64,000 nt of DNA from Rotaria macrura (Eukaryota; Rotifera; Eurotatoria; Philodinida; Philodinidae), in contig OENT01000573.1 of assembly GCA_900239685.1 (NCBI GenBank), positions 1 through 64,000 on the forward strand. The letters run 5' to 3'. Below are positions 12,956 through 25,816 of the stretch, piece by piece. The notes under the pieces are model-generated. The model was not told the DNA's origin, did not search any database, and saw only the letters and a program-made list of their open reading frames with translations. Position 1 is the first letter of the stretch; each line of letters begins with the position of its first letter. A program made the translations under genes and the position numbers.

Positions 12956-15900
12956 TCATGAGAATAAATTTTTTACAACAAACAAACAAACTTGACGAAG
13001 ACGAATAATTGAATCAAGAATAATTTGTAATTGTTCTCTTTTCATATATTGAAATTGAAGATGTTTAATCGTATTTAAATAAGATTTTATAATAAATTTT
13101 GTACGATTATGAGCTGAATTATGAATCGATTCGAGAAGATTGATAGCAAGATGATAATGAGAATGTTCATCGTTTTGTTTATCGATCGGTAAACTTGGTA
13201 ATGAAAGTAGTTCAACACAAAAATAACACATCGATTCGACTAAGATTGATCTATAAGCCATGGTACTATTATCTGATACGAAAGGTAAATAACGAGAAAC
13301 AAGATCGTATGTTAATTCTTCGATAAGTAAAACATGAGAACTAAAATTTAAAAGATTGAAAACATGAAAAATATCGATGAATTCAACTAACGTAGATGAA
13401 TGAATAAAAAAATAAAAGAACGAAGTTATATCGTCGCTCTGTTCTTGATTAATAGAATGATAATCATTTGAAAATCGATAATCAAGTATAATTTTAAGTA
13501 AATCAACGGTTGGTTCAAGACGAGAACTCAGCAATAATTTCATAAGACCAAATATAATAATAGTTTTTATTTCCATATTCTATTCGACAACAAGAACAAA
13601 TGGAAAATAATGAGTCAATTAATAAAATCTTGAATTACTCGCTGTTCGACAAGATTCGAAAGATAACGTGTTATAAATTGAGACGACGTTGTATTCGATA
13701 GATTCATGTTAGTCATAATATCAACACCATGAACAAGAAGAACATCGATCAAAGTAGATAATGATTCACATTTTAATTGTATATGTTCGATTTTATTCTA
13801 AAACCAATCAATTTGAAAGAGAGAGAAAAAACACTATACTTGATATAAAATCCTATGTGGAGCATAATGAAAATTAGAAGTTAGAGTATTATTTTCGTCA
13901 ACACTTGCCATTCTCCACTCTACTTTCAAATAGATCGTTGATTAAAAGAATCTTAGTAAAAATACTTCGACGTTTACAAAAACACGATGTACAACTCAAT
14001 AGTGTTTTCAGTAAATGTGGTGACATAAAGAAAGCAGTAAGTACAATTGGAAAAAAGCGGACCCTGCCTATCCCGAATATGGTCAGGATACACGAGATAC
14101 ATAAGGAATACACAAGATAAAATTCGGTGGAATCTTTAAAATATACATTATTTACGATGAGATTAATACAAGGGGAGAAAAGCGGATCCCGGTTTCTTAT
14201 GTATCCTCACCGTATCCTGGACTAGAACATTTCTCGTGAATCCTCGTATCCGGGATACGGTGAGGATACCAGAGTGCCGGGATCTGATTTTCCCCCTTGA
14301 ATTAGGGTGTTCGTTTCATTTAACTTTGTTTCTATGAATATGATTCCATAACAAACTTTTGTTGCATTCTGTGAAGATTTACATATGAATTAAGCATATG
14401 TTTTGTACGATTTATATTAGAACTATAATGTAAATCAACATATCTCTTGATGATGTATACCGGATTGATTAGTGTCATTATCTGTTACCACTATTTACTC
14501 TTGTCATGATTCGTAGTTCATCTTTTTTTCAATTTCTAACTAATTCCAAATACAACTGTATCGAAGAAATAGAGGATATGTAATGGAGTTTGTTTTCTGT
14601 TCAACATATATGAGTTATTATGGGATTTCATGTTTAGAAACTTGACTGGATTTGTCTAGTTAGCATTACGTTTTCCACATATAATGTATTTACGAACGTT
14701 GCGTTTTAGACTATAGTATGATTTTGTAAAACTGAAAATAGTTATATGTTTAATAGAAAAAACAAAATCCTTATGTATCAGATCGGTATCTTCAGTTTGA
14801 AACGTAACTCTGTCAACTCGTATTACTCTACGACACCGATTCTACATGATACAGAACGCTAATTGGAAATTAATTTATCATGTTACAAAACGAGAAGAAG
14901 ACTATAGAATGCATTCATCGATAGAAAATAAAAGAGCAATTTCTTCTCGTATTTAATTCAATGATTCAAAAATGCAACCGGTTTGACTATACTCAGGTAG
15001 TTCCTATTCTGTTTGAACGATCGTTCTTTGAATAGTAATATTGTCTGAATGTGATTATCGATGTTTAATAAAGAGTAACTTAAGATTTGAAAAGAAGTAT
15101 AGAGTTTTTCGTTTCAGATTATTAACCATCACTTGCTTCTCACATATTTAAAGTCGGAATCTGAGTATATTCTGATTTTCAAAGGAAACTTTCAGCATGA
15201 ATAAAGACAGTTTTTCGTGATGTCTTACAGAAGTGTGGCTTCTATCATTGAGAACTAAGTGAAGAAAAATTCATCGAGATGTTCTTCAACTTTTTCTTTA
15301 AAAACAAAAAAGACAACGTACGATAAGCATGAGATTTTGTTCGATGTATTGGATTGCAGCTGCTCGGGAATGGCACATAAGAGATCGTAAAGTTAACAAA
15401 GTTTGAAATTGAATACCAACATCTTTATGTGACACACCTGATTTGATCTTAGGAAGAAAGAAAAGAAAATATGCGAGATTAGAATCAACATTTTTCTATT
15501 TTATATACTAGTGAATCAAGTAATTGTTTCAAATCCGTATTATTTAATTCTAAACATTTTTCATGTTGAATAAATACTCGTACTATAGTCATACATTGAA
15601 TAAATGTTAATTCTTCTTGTTGTTGATTTTGACAACGTTGAATAATATCATTCAATGTGCATGTAATTAATTGATATCGTTCATTAGTGGTACCTGCTAA
15701 AGGATAAATGCGATGAACGAGTCGAAGAGCTTGTTCAGTTATAGTTTCGTATTGGCCAAAATGTATGAGCATACAACGGCCTATAGCTTCTATACATTTA
15801 CGACGATAGATATCCAGCATATCAAATGTTGAAAGAATTGATGCATGTTGGTCAACAATAAATTCTTCTGTTGAAGATAAATTTTTATTAGCAGAACATT

Positions 15901-18509
15901 TTATTAAACGATAAAGATAAGAAATAAATTCATGAAAATCCGGATGAACATTGGTATCATCATCTTCTTCATTCATCAATTGACATAATATACGCCATAG
16001 AAATAATTGTTCAACGTAGTTTGATACATTTGAACTTAAAAGACCACCTCTATAATAAACAAATGAAACATTCATAGAAAAAGTTTTACGAACATTTTTC
16101 ATGGGAAGTGACATATTTATTTATTATTTTTTATTACAACTGAGCAAGTCGATCTATTTTCGACTGATGAAATAATGCTAATGCAAATTACTTTCGTTAG
16201 AAACTATCGCTTGCAACCTACTGTTAAAGTTTGTTCACAAAATCAATTTTTTAAAGTCGAATTTTACCTCATATCAAGAATTGTAATTATGTTACCAGAA
16301 CTATAATAGTCACGAATAAGGTAGGAAAATTCTATCGAATTATCATTCTGCTACAGTTTAATTATGTTTATTTGTCAATCATCTTGGAATAGGAACAATA
16401 CACTTTAATTAGAACATATTGAGTCATGAATACTCAGAAAATTATTTCAACTCGTATGTAATTTTGGTTGATTCATTGTCGAACTATTCTTGTCAAATGT
16501 GTCTACGAATCGATAGAGATATGTCTAGTTGGTGTGGCTTCCCATGTTCGCATCTTCAGGAACCAGAGACTAAATGCGAGTCTAAAAGAATCGTAGATTC
16601 GAGAAAATACAGACTGGCACTAAGCTCCAGGTTCGTATTTTCAAGAATCTGAGAAATCATAGTGACTTGGCATGGATTGAAATAATAGACATACCTAATG
16701 GTCTGAGAATATTCAAAGTTCATCGAAACGGAACTGAAACCTAACATTCATACTGCTGTGATTCATTCTATCAGTGAAAAAATTACTGGTTGAAATCTAA
16801 AACTAGTTTTTCCTATTGTTTCTAAGAGAGGGAGAAAATTCTCTAGACGATCCAATAAAAATGCACAAATTCAATAGCAATAATCTAAGAATCATGCATT
16901 ATTTTGACACATTTATAAGTCATTATGGTCTAATTGCGCACATAATTTTGATTCGAGACGCAATCAATCTATTACTGAACTTGGCAGATGATAAAATTTC
17001 GAATCAATTGGCTAATTATATCCACATATCTCGTACAACATGACTCGTGTGAGAAACACACTCGACATGTTGGTCACCGAGTATAAGAAAAACTATAAGA
17101 CAATTACAAAATATCAATAAGATAATTTCACAGAATATCTCTAAGTAGGATTCACTTGACTTGAGCTAGAAAAGAATAGTTTCATGACTAAACATCGGAT
17201 TTATTCATTACGAACTGATCATTTGTTTACATAAGATATTAATATAGATAGTCACATCCCCGTAGATATCGAACAAAAAATAAAATCTGTTCTATAGATA
17301 AAAAATTTACCTGCTAGTACCAATGGCTACTTTTATATGATTAGTAACGATTCGTCGTATATTATGATCATTCAAAAAGTATCGTAAACATGTTTCCATT
17401 GTTAGATGATGGTTATTCGTTTTCTTATTTTTATTCAACGTTGATACATTAAATAATCGAAGAACATCAACAAGTTCATATCCACTTTGACTAATCCATT
17501 GAGTAAAAATAAAGCGTGATAAATCACGAGATTTACTAGCTACTCGACATATTGCTAGTCGACCTTGAATGTCTAATCTTTCAAGAGTGAAACCTCGTTC
17601 ATAAGCTAATAAGCTTTCGAAAGCTAATTGTGATAAATCATTATCAGTTTCGATGGTAGAAAGAAGAAAATTCAAAGATGAAGATGAATATTCAATTAAA
17701 GATACAATCTGACGTCGTCGATCTAAATGTGGCATCCATTTCGGTGAATTGATTCTACAAAGAAATGCTAGAAAAACGAATAGATAATGATTGTTGAAGT
17801 TTATTATTTCCTAACAATTATTACAAACCATCAATAAATTGATGATTTTTATGTTGAAATTTAGCGGCTAATGGTATAGTTTCATCGAGAACGAGAAATG
17901 TTGTTTCATTATTAAGTATTTCTAATAAATATTGTTCAAATTGATCTGGTATGTGAGGCGATCGAGATAGATCAATGAATGATTGAAGTTTATTTAAAAT
18001 ACGAAATGTTGTGTAACGAATTTGACTATCAACGGCAACCATTGTCTACATTTAAAAAAGAAAAAGAAAATTAATACAAACAAGAATTATCATCATGTAT
18101 TCTATTTTACTTGAGTAAATACATCGATAAGGGCATCGAAAACAAGTGATAGATTTTTATTTGCTGTATAATTAATATGTGTCACATGTGCCAATGTAAT
18201 TAAGAAATCTAATAGTCGTATGTTTTTAGTTGATTGTTGATGAATAAAAATAATTTTAACACATTCAATCAATGTATCTAACATATCTAATGTTACCTAA
18301 TGAAGAAAAATTGAATTCTACAAAATGATCTCCTTCGTTTTCTTTTGAAAACAATTTACATTTGATAATGAAAAGAATTCAATCATCGATGCTACTTGAT
18401 CATGTACTTCTTGACCTCGTTCAAATGTAACACGTTCAAATATTTGAATTATTGGAGAGATATTTTCTTCTTCGTCATCTACCTGTTGCATTTCTTCGTC
18501 AATATTCAT
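12956..18509 (-). CDS. NCAPG: Condensin complex subunit 3 (CAP-G), HEAT-repeat protein
   Basis: Model complement(join(12956..13579,13639..13797,13840..13917,15322..15447,15509..16049,17311..17754,17825..18045,18111..18296,18360..18509)); 2529 bases, 842 residues, phases agree at every junction. CAP-G is the HEAT-repeat subunit that, with CAP-H, lets condensin I grip DNA during mitotic chromosome compaction. Recognisable blocks are an N-terminal helix set (IIQIFERVTFERGQEVHDQV), SQIRYTTFRILNKLQSF, LAFESLLAYERGFTLERLDI, YVEQLFLWRILCQLMN, LLDSLIKSGVSHKDVGIQFQ, KCESLSTLIDVLLVHGVDIM and IIIFGLMKLLLSSRLEPTVD, in the same order as in animal CAP-G. It is shorter than vertebrate CAP-G (about 1000 residues) and lacks the long basic C-terminal tail. 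Two introns (16050-17310 and 13918-15321) are over 1.2 kb, the rest about 40-65 bp. The exon at 13840-13917 is the least certain. ATG 18509 fits the family N-terminus and is directly preceded by an acceptor-like TACTTAG. Confidence 0.8.
14169..14300. mobile_element. Palindromic MITE in a CAP-G intron
   Basis: The arms CAAGGGGAGAAAAGCGGATC (14169-) and GATCTGATTTTCCCCCTTG (-14300) are inverted, and an inner pair GTATCCTCACCGTATCCTGG / CGGGATACGGTGAGGATAC extends the fold, so nearly the whole 132 bp can form a hairpin. The end sequence matches the MITE at 2478-2734. A related half-arm (AAAAAAGCGGACCCTG) lies at 14050. No clear target duplication. It lies in the 1.4 kb intron 13918-15321. Confidence 0.55.
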
Positions 18510-19484
18510 CTAAGTATATGAAATTAAATTTAGACAATTTTACTAGATAAGAAAAAAATGATTTCAAATCGCATCGAGAAGAAAACGAAAGAAATAAATT
18601 TAGTCGATTAATCGATCGTATGTCGTAAACTTGAACACGAGTAAAGGCTATCGATAGATGACGTCATTTTCTTATGGAAATTTTTATGCGTCGTTGAAAA
18701 AATCAAATCGAATCTATAGTGTGTCCCTTGTGGGTTGTGAATATCATAGTTGGGATATGTTTCAATCAATAATACTATTCTGTTAGGGTTAGATAAAAAT
18801 TCGATTGGTGTCAAGAATGCTTATTTTCAGCAGAAAAATGCCGTCAAAGTCAAAAATGTTGTCAACTGCATATCTCATAGCCACATCATACGCAATAACT
18901 CTAAACCATGAATAATAACCCTAACATTCGCAAACCAAAAATGAGAATGCATAGGAATTATCTCTTTATCAATAGGAAAAATGCTGTGGACATATGTCCC
19001 GTTCATTTTTCCCCATGAGAAAAATGCTCCATCAGAAACTCGACGCATTCATACACATCGCTAACGGACACATGAGAACGCATAGGATTGATGGTAATTT
19101 CAATTGAAAAAATTGTCCGAGCAAGTGGTTCAAGGATTTTCCAAATTACAACTATTCTTCGAACAAAGCCTACTTTTATAGATACGTATATTTTCATATA
19201 TGTGTATTCATATATATATCGATGTAGTTAAGTATATGTATATATAGTATATGAACAGAAAAGAAAGGGAATGCATTTTTGACCTGGACGACAATTATCC
19301 GCTTGAAATAAGCATTTATTTCACCGATCATTTTCTAGTCCGCTGCTAACAAAATACAAATCATTGCTCATCGTTGTCATTTTTTTCAAAATTCATATTC
19401 ATTTCTTATTGTTTACAATATAACTTTTGCAAAGGTCTAAAATAGAATAAATGCGGAAACTTCGGACTTATGTCCGAGAGTTAT

Positions 19485-20011
19485 GTATACTTCAAAAAGT
19501 GAATGAGACAAATCAGTCATCCTAGAATGTGTGCACGGATGAAGTATCTTGGTAAACCTTTTTGGGAAATTCCAAAACTACTGATCATCTCAGACATATC
19601 TAGNCAATTTAGTTTCGGGATGCAGTTTTTGTGCATTTGAGACCTTTTTGCAGCCAATGTTTTGTTAGAAAGCTCAATTTGGTTAAAAATTAATATCAGA
19701 TTCAGAATCAGCGTTAAAAACTGAGTCACTTTACATAAGTTGTGGATAATTCTGAGAAAAAAGTTTTTTTTGAAAAAATCCCTGTACCCCACCTCAGGGA
19801 TTGCTTGGTGAAAAATGACAATTTTTTCAATAACTCAACCATTTCTTGCCGGATCCTTCTCATCTTCGAACTCGACCGAGATATTGATGAGACAATTCTG
19901 TGCACAAAATTTCAACTCAATCGAATGTAATTGTGAAGAGTTATCGAATAAACTGACGGACGGACGGACACACTGACCGATTTTAGTAGTGTACTCACTT
20001 TTTGAGTACAC
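19485..20011. mobile_element. Inverted-repeat element with GACGGACGGACGGAC motif
   Basis: The left end (GTATACTTCAAAAAGTGAATGAG) pairs with the right end (CTCACTTTTTGAGTACAC). A short GGAC tandem (19955-19970) lies just inside the right end. No coding frame of note. One base, 19604, is undetermined (n). The gap between the CAP-G start (18509) and here holds nothing else I can support. Confidence 0.4.
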
Positions 20012-20445
20012 AAAAAAGATAGGGAAATAAACAATAGCAACATACAGAGTAAATACACAGTTTATTGAAAATATTTTTCCTCTCAGAGTATGCCGTCACA
20101 TCAAAACATGTGAGCGAGGAGTAGAGTTCGACTACTGGACATCGAATTGCAAGCGTTATAATATTAAAATATTTAACAGGTTGAAATTATTCTCACCAGT
20201 TTTAGGATCTCAGAAGAAAATTTCCTACTTCGAATTTAGGTCACAATTATCAGCTTTACATTAGTCGGCTGTGCACTTTCGTTCAAAGTATTTTCATATT
20301 TACATTTGACCATTAAATATATGTTAGATCTCGAATTGGTTGAAAAATATAGTTGTTTCCAAATCTAAAAGTGAATCCTATAAGCTCAATAAGTCTCTTT
20401 TATAATAAATCCTAAATAATTAATCGAATTTCAAGATTACAGTAA

Positions 20446-20807
20446 CCCCCCCCCCTTACAATAGAAGACCCCGGGTCTTCTATCATGTTCCAGCGTAAAA
20501 ATTTTCCAAGGGAATCTTCCATTAAGAACCAAATTTTTTCCCAATATTTAATTTAAAAGGTTTTCCAGAAAACTAAGGCGATTTTCAGGATTCCCATCGG
20601 GATTTTCATAGCTTTAAGGGTGTTATTATCATTATGAACACGTTCTCTTAATATTTACAACTGAAAACCCTAAGAATCAAGCATATTTTGATGGAAAAAC
20701 ACTAATTAAAATCCCTAATTAGAAAAAAATTAATTAATTAAAGGGGTCTTCTATTATGTCGGACGAAATTTTTCTCCAGAGGGGTCTTCTGTTATGGGGG
20801 GGGGGGG
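20446..20807. mobile_element. MITE with C-tract ends, piggyBac-like target site
   Basis: The left end is a run of ten C followed by TTACAATAGAAGACCCC. The right end is the inverted GGGGTCTTCTGTTATG followed by a run of G. The flanks are GTAA (left) and TTAA (right), consistent with a TTAA duplication with one mutated base, as in piggyBac elements, whose ends start with C (established knowledge). The word GGTCTTCTATxATGT recurs inside near both ends. 362 bp, non-coding. Confidence 0.5.
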
Positions 20808-22764
20808 TTAATAATGAATTACGACAAAATCTTTCGGTTGCGTATGTGACACACGTGTCTAATGAAATGAAAATCATCTGATTATGTTTCGGTGGAACTA
20901 GGAAATGTTTGTCTTTCTTTCTCATTAGAAATTCCAGCGTTTAAACCATAAACTAGACAATACTATGTTTAAAATCTCTGTAAATCCATTGCAGATGACT
21001 CAAGATATTCCAAATAAGCTTGTTTCAAGAAATACCACGATACTTCTCACAATTCATTTAGTAAGTCATCGTCGATGTAATTCATATCGTCACTAACGAC
21101 GCTCTACATCTTGACCAAAGCACAACATTATTTGATGATGAGCCTGGCAAACAAAAACTGTAATTATTTCGCACTAGATTTACTGAATCTATATTATACT
21201 AGTTTCACTTGAATACAAAATGAACCAAAAACAATATTTCGTATCGAGTTACAGTTAGAATGACTGTGTTTAATTAATTAGTATCACTAACGCTGAGAGA
21301 AAAGTCTTGACAATTACAGATTTGTCGTGTGATGCAGACTTCAAAATAAAATGAACCTGTCGTGTCGATCTTCATACCCATGGAATTAGACTCACATTTC
21401 TTGTTAAGCTCTACTGTTCCCTTCGAATAGGACATTTTTTTTCTCTATTCGTATTTTTATAGTTCATTTCTGTTTCGATTACGTTTGCCAACTGTTTAGC
21501 ATAATACATTTTTCTCTCGTCATGAAAGTTATTATTACTCATGGAGGAAGAAGATATCAGTGCTCATTGTTGATCATTAAAATACCATAAAATAATGGAG
21601 GCTAATGGTCAGTATAGTTCACTCGAGTACATTCCGTATGGTTCAATCTAAGATGATGCGTGATACTCAAAGGATCCATTTAGAGAGATATTTATATCAG
21701 ATCAGAATGAAAATTAGATGTAACTGAAAATTTTTCAAGTCTAATAGAATTATTCCGAATCAGAAAATTCATATTTTCATCGAATATATTGCATAATCGA
21801 ATTATATTCAAAGAAAATAGTAATTTACAAGCCGTAGCCATTCATTCTTACTTTCATCGATCTTGTTTTAATCTTCAGTCAGAAGTCTTTCAAATCTTGA
21901 TCAGAATAGATATTGCAACACAATTTAGAAAGGAAAATGATTTGAAAATGGAATGTTAAAGATTGCTAATTTTCGGAGAATAATTATTGCATGATCATTC
22001 TTCTGCAGACAAACAGATACCTTATTGAGCAACAATGTTGTATATCGACGAAGAAAAGATGAAAGTGCGAAATATTATGGCATGCTGATGATCAAGAAAT
22101 TTCTCGGTTCAATAATTTTGCATAGTTAAGAATTGTTGAGAAAATTTTAGTGTCAATATTATTTCTCAAGAGAATTTAATTGAATTGTTCAGACCGGTCA
22201 TATAAAAGGCACACATATAGTTGTTTATATAGTTTCTGGTAATAGAAGGTCTCTCTCGATGAAATGAACGATTATTGGAAAAATTCTTTTTCGAAAAAGA
22301 TCGATAAACATACTCGAGATTCTGTTCGAACTATGACTATTCATAATTCGCATGTACGTTTTGAAAAAAAACAACAAAGATGATGGGATCGATGATATTT
22401 TTAGATTTTAGTGAATACAGAAGAAAAAATGTCAATTAAACATTCGATTTGCATTTGCTATAGTTTCTTTTTAATTGCTGGTATTTTATTTCATTCTCAT
22501 GTAAAACGTTTGCGAATGATGTATTACCTATACTAATGCTACTCGATGTTAAACAAAATAATACTTGTTTTTGTTTCATGCTTACTATTACGACTACTAT
22601 TAGGAAAAATAAGAAATTTCGAAATCGTACAAATGTCCATTAGATACTCATTTATGATGTTATTTTTTTGTTTTTTATATAATGGCGGATTCGAATGAAA
22701 AATCATACAACAGTTATATTCTTTTGATTCTTTATTATTACGGTGACTTGCGGAATCATTGGAG

Positions 22765-25175
22765 ATGCAGCATTCAAATACATCTGATATTCCACAAGCA
22801 CAGTCTCGCCGATTGAACAAAAATTCTTGGTATGAAGACGAAAAAGATGATTATAAGAAAAAAGCAGCTTATGCCTATCTAAGGTAAAAAGATTTCTGAA
22901 GTTTGTATCAATACAGTTATCTATATAGTATTCACATATGTTTCGATATTTATAGAAGAAAATTTACTTCGCAATTTTTGAAGCGACAACTTCACCCTCT
23001 CATCGAAAAATAGACATATGTATGAGATAAGAGAGTATATCGCAGTCTCGAGAGTTCCGGTGACAATAGTATGCCTTGGAAAGTGTTCTGTGCTATATGA
23101 AGTGCAAGATTGTCTTCAATTCATAGAGAATAACATTAGTTCATTCTCGATCATTTGTATTTCACTCTTAGATAGTTCCTAATCGTTCACTTACACATGA
23201 GCATAATAACTTAATCCCTGATATGCTACAAATAACTGTACGGAACTTGATTTCTTTAATTTGAAAAACAAATTTATTCTTCATTCTTACTATTTGAAGC
23301 TGCTGTGATATATCTGGCTGGTGGATCAACTTCCTGCTGTCTTTTCTATTAGTTCTATTGGTGGTGGCTACCATATTAGGCATTACTCTTGGCTTGTACT
23401 TAAGTTCAGCTCTAACAAATGCATTCAACACTGAGTATTCAACAGAGCAAATAAATTCATCAGCAACAGGTAAAACAATCTAATCCAAAGCCATACATAT
23501 GCACCGACATGAATTGTATAACTAGGTCAATCTACAGTAACGACGACATTTTGTAAGGTTGAAAAGAGGGTTTCAGAATAAAACTGATTTTAAAAATTCC
23601 ATTTCATAGTAAACATGGCAACAACATCAACTTCGTCTTCAAATAATCGTCCATCAATAATCTCAACTACACAAATATCATCAAGCACATCTACTATTTC
23701 AACAAGTCCCATGCTTTCGACGACTTTGCCACTAACAACAGACTCCACAACTTCAGCGAACATAGTAACATCCTTAAGTCTTACGACCACAACAGGCTCC
23801 ATAACTACAGCGAGTTCCACGAGCACACCAAGCTCGATGACTACAGTAGGCTTCATTACTACGATGGGCTCCACGACGGCAGCAAGCTCCATAACTACAG
23901 AGAGTTCAACAAGCACAGTGGGCTCGATAACCACAGTGGGCTCCACGACCACAACAGACTCCATAACTACAGCGAGTTCCACGAGCACACCAAGCTCGAT
24001 GACTACAGGGGGCTTCATTACTACGATGGGCTCCACGACGGCAACAAGCTCCATAACTACAGGGAGTCCAACAAGCACAGTAGGCTCGACAACCACAGTG
24101 GGCTCCACGACCACAACACGCTCCACAACTACAGTAAGTTCCACGAGCACAATAGGCTCGTCACTTTCAAGTAGCAGAACAACTTCGATAACTTCAACAG
24201 GCGCTGCATCCGTTGTTTGTGGGTTTGCCTTTTACGATTATGATATTAAGTTGAAATAGAATTGTTTTAGGTGCTAATATGACATGGAACAGTACTGGTA
24301 CGACAATAGCTGGGACAGGTCAACTAGGTTCTGCATTGAATCAGTTAAACTCACCATGGGATATATTTATTGATAGAAAGACAGATGTTTTGTACATTGC
24401 TGATTCTCAAAACCATCGAATTCTCAAATGGCTACCTAATGCATCTTCAGGGATAGTTATTGCTGGTACCGGTACCAGTGGCTCACTATCCAACCAGCTT
24501 AATGGCCCAAAAGATGTGTTCGTTGATTCAGAAGACAATGTTTATGTTGCTGATACATTGAATAAGCGTATACAATTTTTTTTGAATGGCAGTACAATAG
24601 GTACAACGATTTCAACAAATTGGGGTGCTGGTTCATTGTACGGAGTTTATGTTTACAATAGTTCGACGTATGCGTGCGATTTTACAAACAGTGTTGTGTG
24701 GAAAAATGGTACTGTTGTAGCTGGTGTTATTGGTGGTGGTGGTTCAAAGCCATTAAATGCGCCACAAGGTCTTACTATTGATAGATTGGTTAACAACGGT
24801 ACACTTTATGTAGCAAATTCGCAACAGCATACTGTTCTTCAATGGTCTCCAGGTGCATCTGCAGGTACGATCGTTGCTGGTACTAACGGTGTGTGCAGCA
24901 CTTCGAATACAACGCTGTGCTACCCTATAACCATAAAACTTGATCCGATGTCGAATCTGTTTATTGTTGACAATAATAATCATCGAATTCAATTGTATTG
25001 TCGGTATCCAGCTTTCAGCTCAACCGGACGCACAATTGCTGGTGTGACAGGCGTACAGGGGAGTTCATCAGAACTATTAAATTATCCAGCAGGCGTGGCT
25101 CTGGATTCATCTATGAACTTGTATGTTGCAGACACGAGCAATCATAGAATTCAAAAATTCATGCGCCTCTTTTAG
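22765..25175 (+). CDS. Type II membrane protein: mucin-like stalk plus NHL-repeat beta-propeller
   Basis: Model join(22765..22883,23300..23469,23610..24218,24271..25175), 600 residues, phases consistent. Residues 1-40 are a charged cytoplasmic tail. Residues ~49-71 form one membrane helix (FLLSFLLVLLVVATILGITL). Residues ~98-300 are almost only Thr/Ser with Gly, Met and Pro, a mucin-like stalk likely to be heavily O-glycosylated. The rest is a propeller of NHL repeats with the signature blocks IAGTG, GPKDVFVD, VYVADT and NHRIQ repeated about six times. NHL propellers bind proteins, RNA or glycans; outside the cell a receptor or adhesion role is likely (inference). The stalk contains a 162 bp duplicated unit. 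The intron 22884-23299 could hide a small extra exon. Confidence 0.75.
23801..24125 (+). repeat. Two 162 bp tandem units in the mucin-like stalk coding region
   Basis: The block starting ATAACTACAGCGAGTTCCAC at 23801 recurs at 23963, giving a 162 bp (54 codon) period with few differences. Inside each unit a shorter word (GGCTCCACGACx / AGCTCCATAACTAC) recurs about every 18-33 bp. Because the period is a multiple of three, the frame is kept, so copy-number change would lengthen or shorten the stalk. Confidence 0.75.
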
Positions 25176-25816
25176 TGATCTCTATATATTTTTTCAAACA
25201 ATTAATATCAATCGTTTATTTTTAAAGAACATAAGAAAGTGAATGCGAATATCTTTGATCAACCTTGCAATTGTGTAATATCTAAATTTTCAAGTATTTT
25301 TACCTATTCCGGATACTTCAATTGCTCATTTATCTTTGTAATCTATATTTCGAAGAATCACCACCATAACGGTTATCAGTGCTAGATCAAGAGTAGTGTT
25401 TAGTCAGGTAGATCAAAGCTCTCACCTGATTTTATCGAACTTCTCTTATGGAGGTACGATCCGATATTTTGGTTACTTAACGAGCGCAGAAAAGTCAAAT
25501 TTTGAATCGGTAAACAGTAAATCGAAAATTTTGAATTTGAAAAGAAAAAGAAAAAATGCGCATATCGCAAACATTCAACTATTACAAGAATCCATACCAC
25601 AAAAGGAATTTGGCTTGATTACATAATGGAAGATCTTAAAGGAGAAATCTTAGTTTTCATGAATCTCAGTGCACTTTTTTGTGATCTTAAAAGGCAATAT
25701 TAATGTATTTGTTTGCTTCTATATGTAAAGAACGAAAAGGCTAGTAGTATCACTGGTGTTGTCTAACAGAAAGAAGAAAAAGATTACGTTTAATTGACTG
25801 AAACCCATACCCTCTT

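Noticed and set aside
16594-16648. Small hairpin GATTCGAGAAAATAC / GTATTTTCAAGAATC
   Set aside because: Short arms and imperfect pairing in an intron; weak compared with the longer inverted repeats.
19604-19604. Ambiguous base n
   Set aside because: A sequencing or assembly uncertainty with no coding consequence.
23590-24150. 186-codon minus-strand open frame (valine-rich)
   Set aside because: It is the antisense of the Ser/Thr repeat stalk of the NHL protein; repetitive codons keep the opposite strand open by chance.
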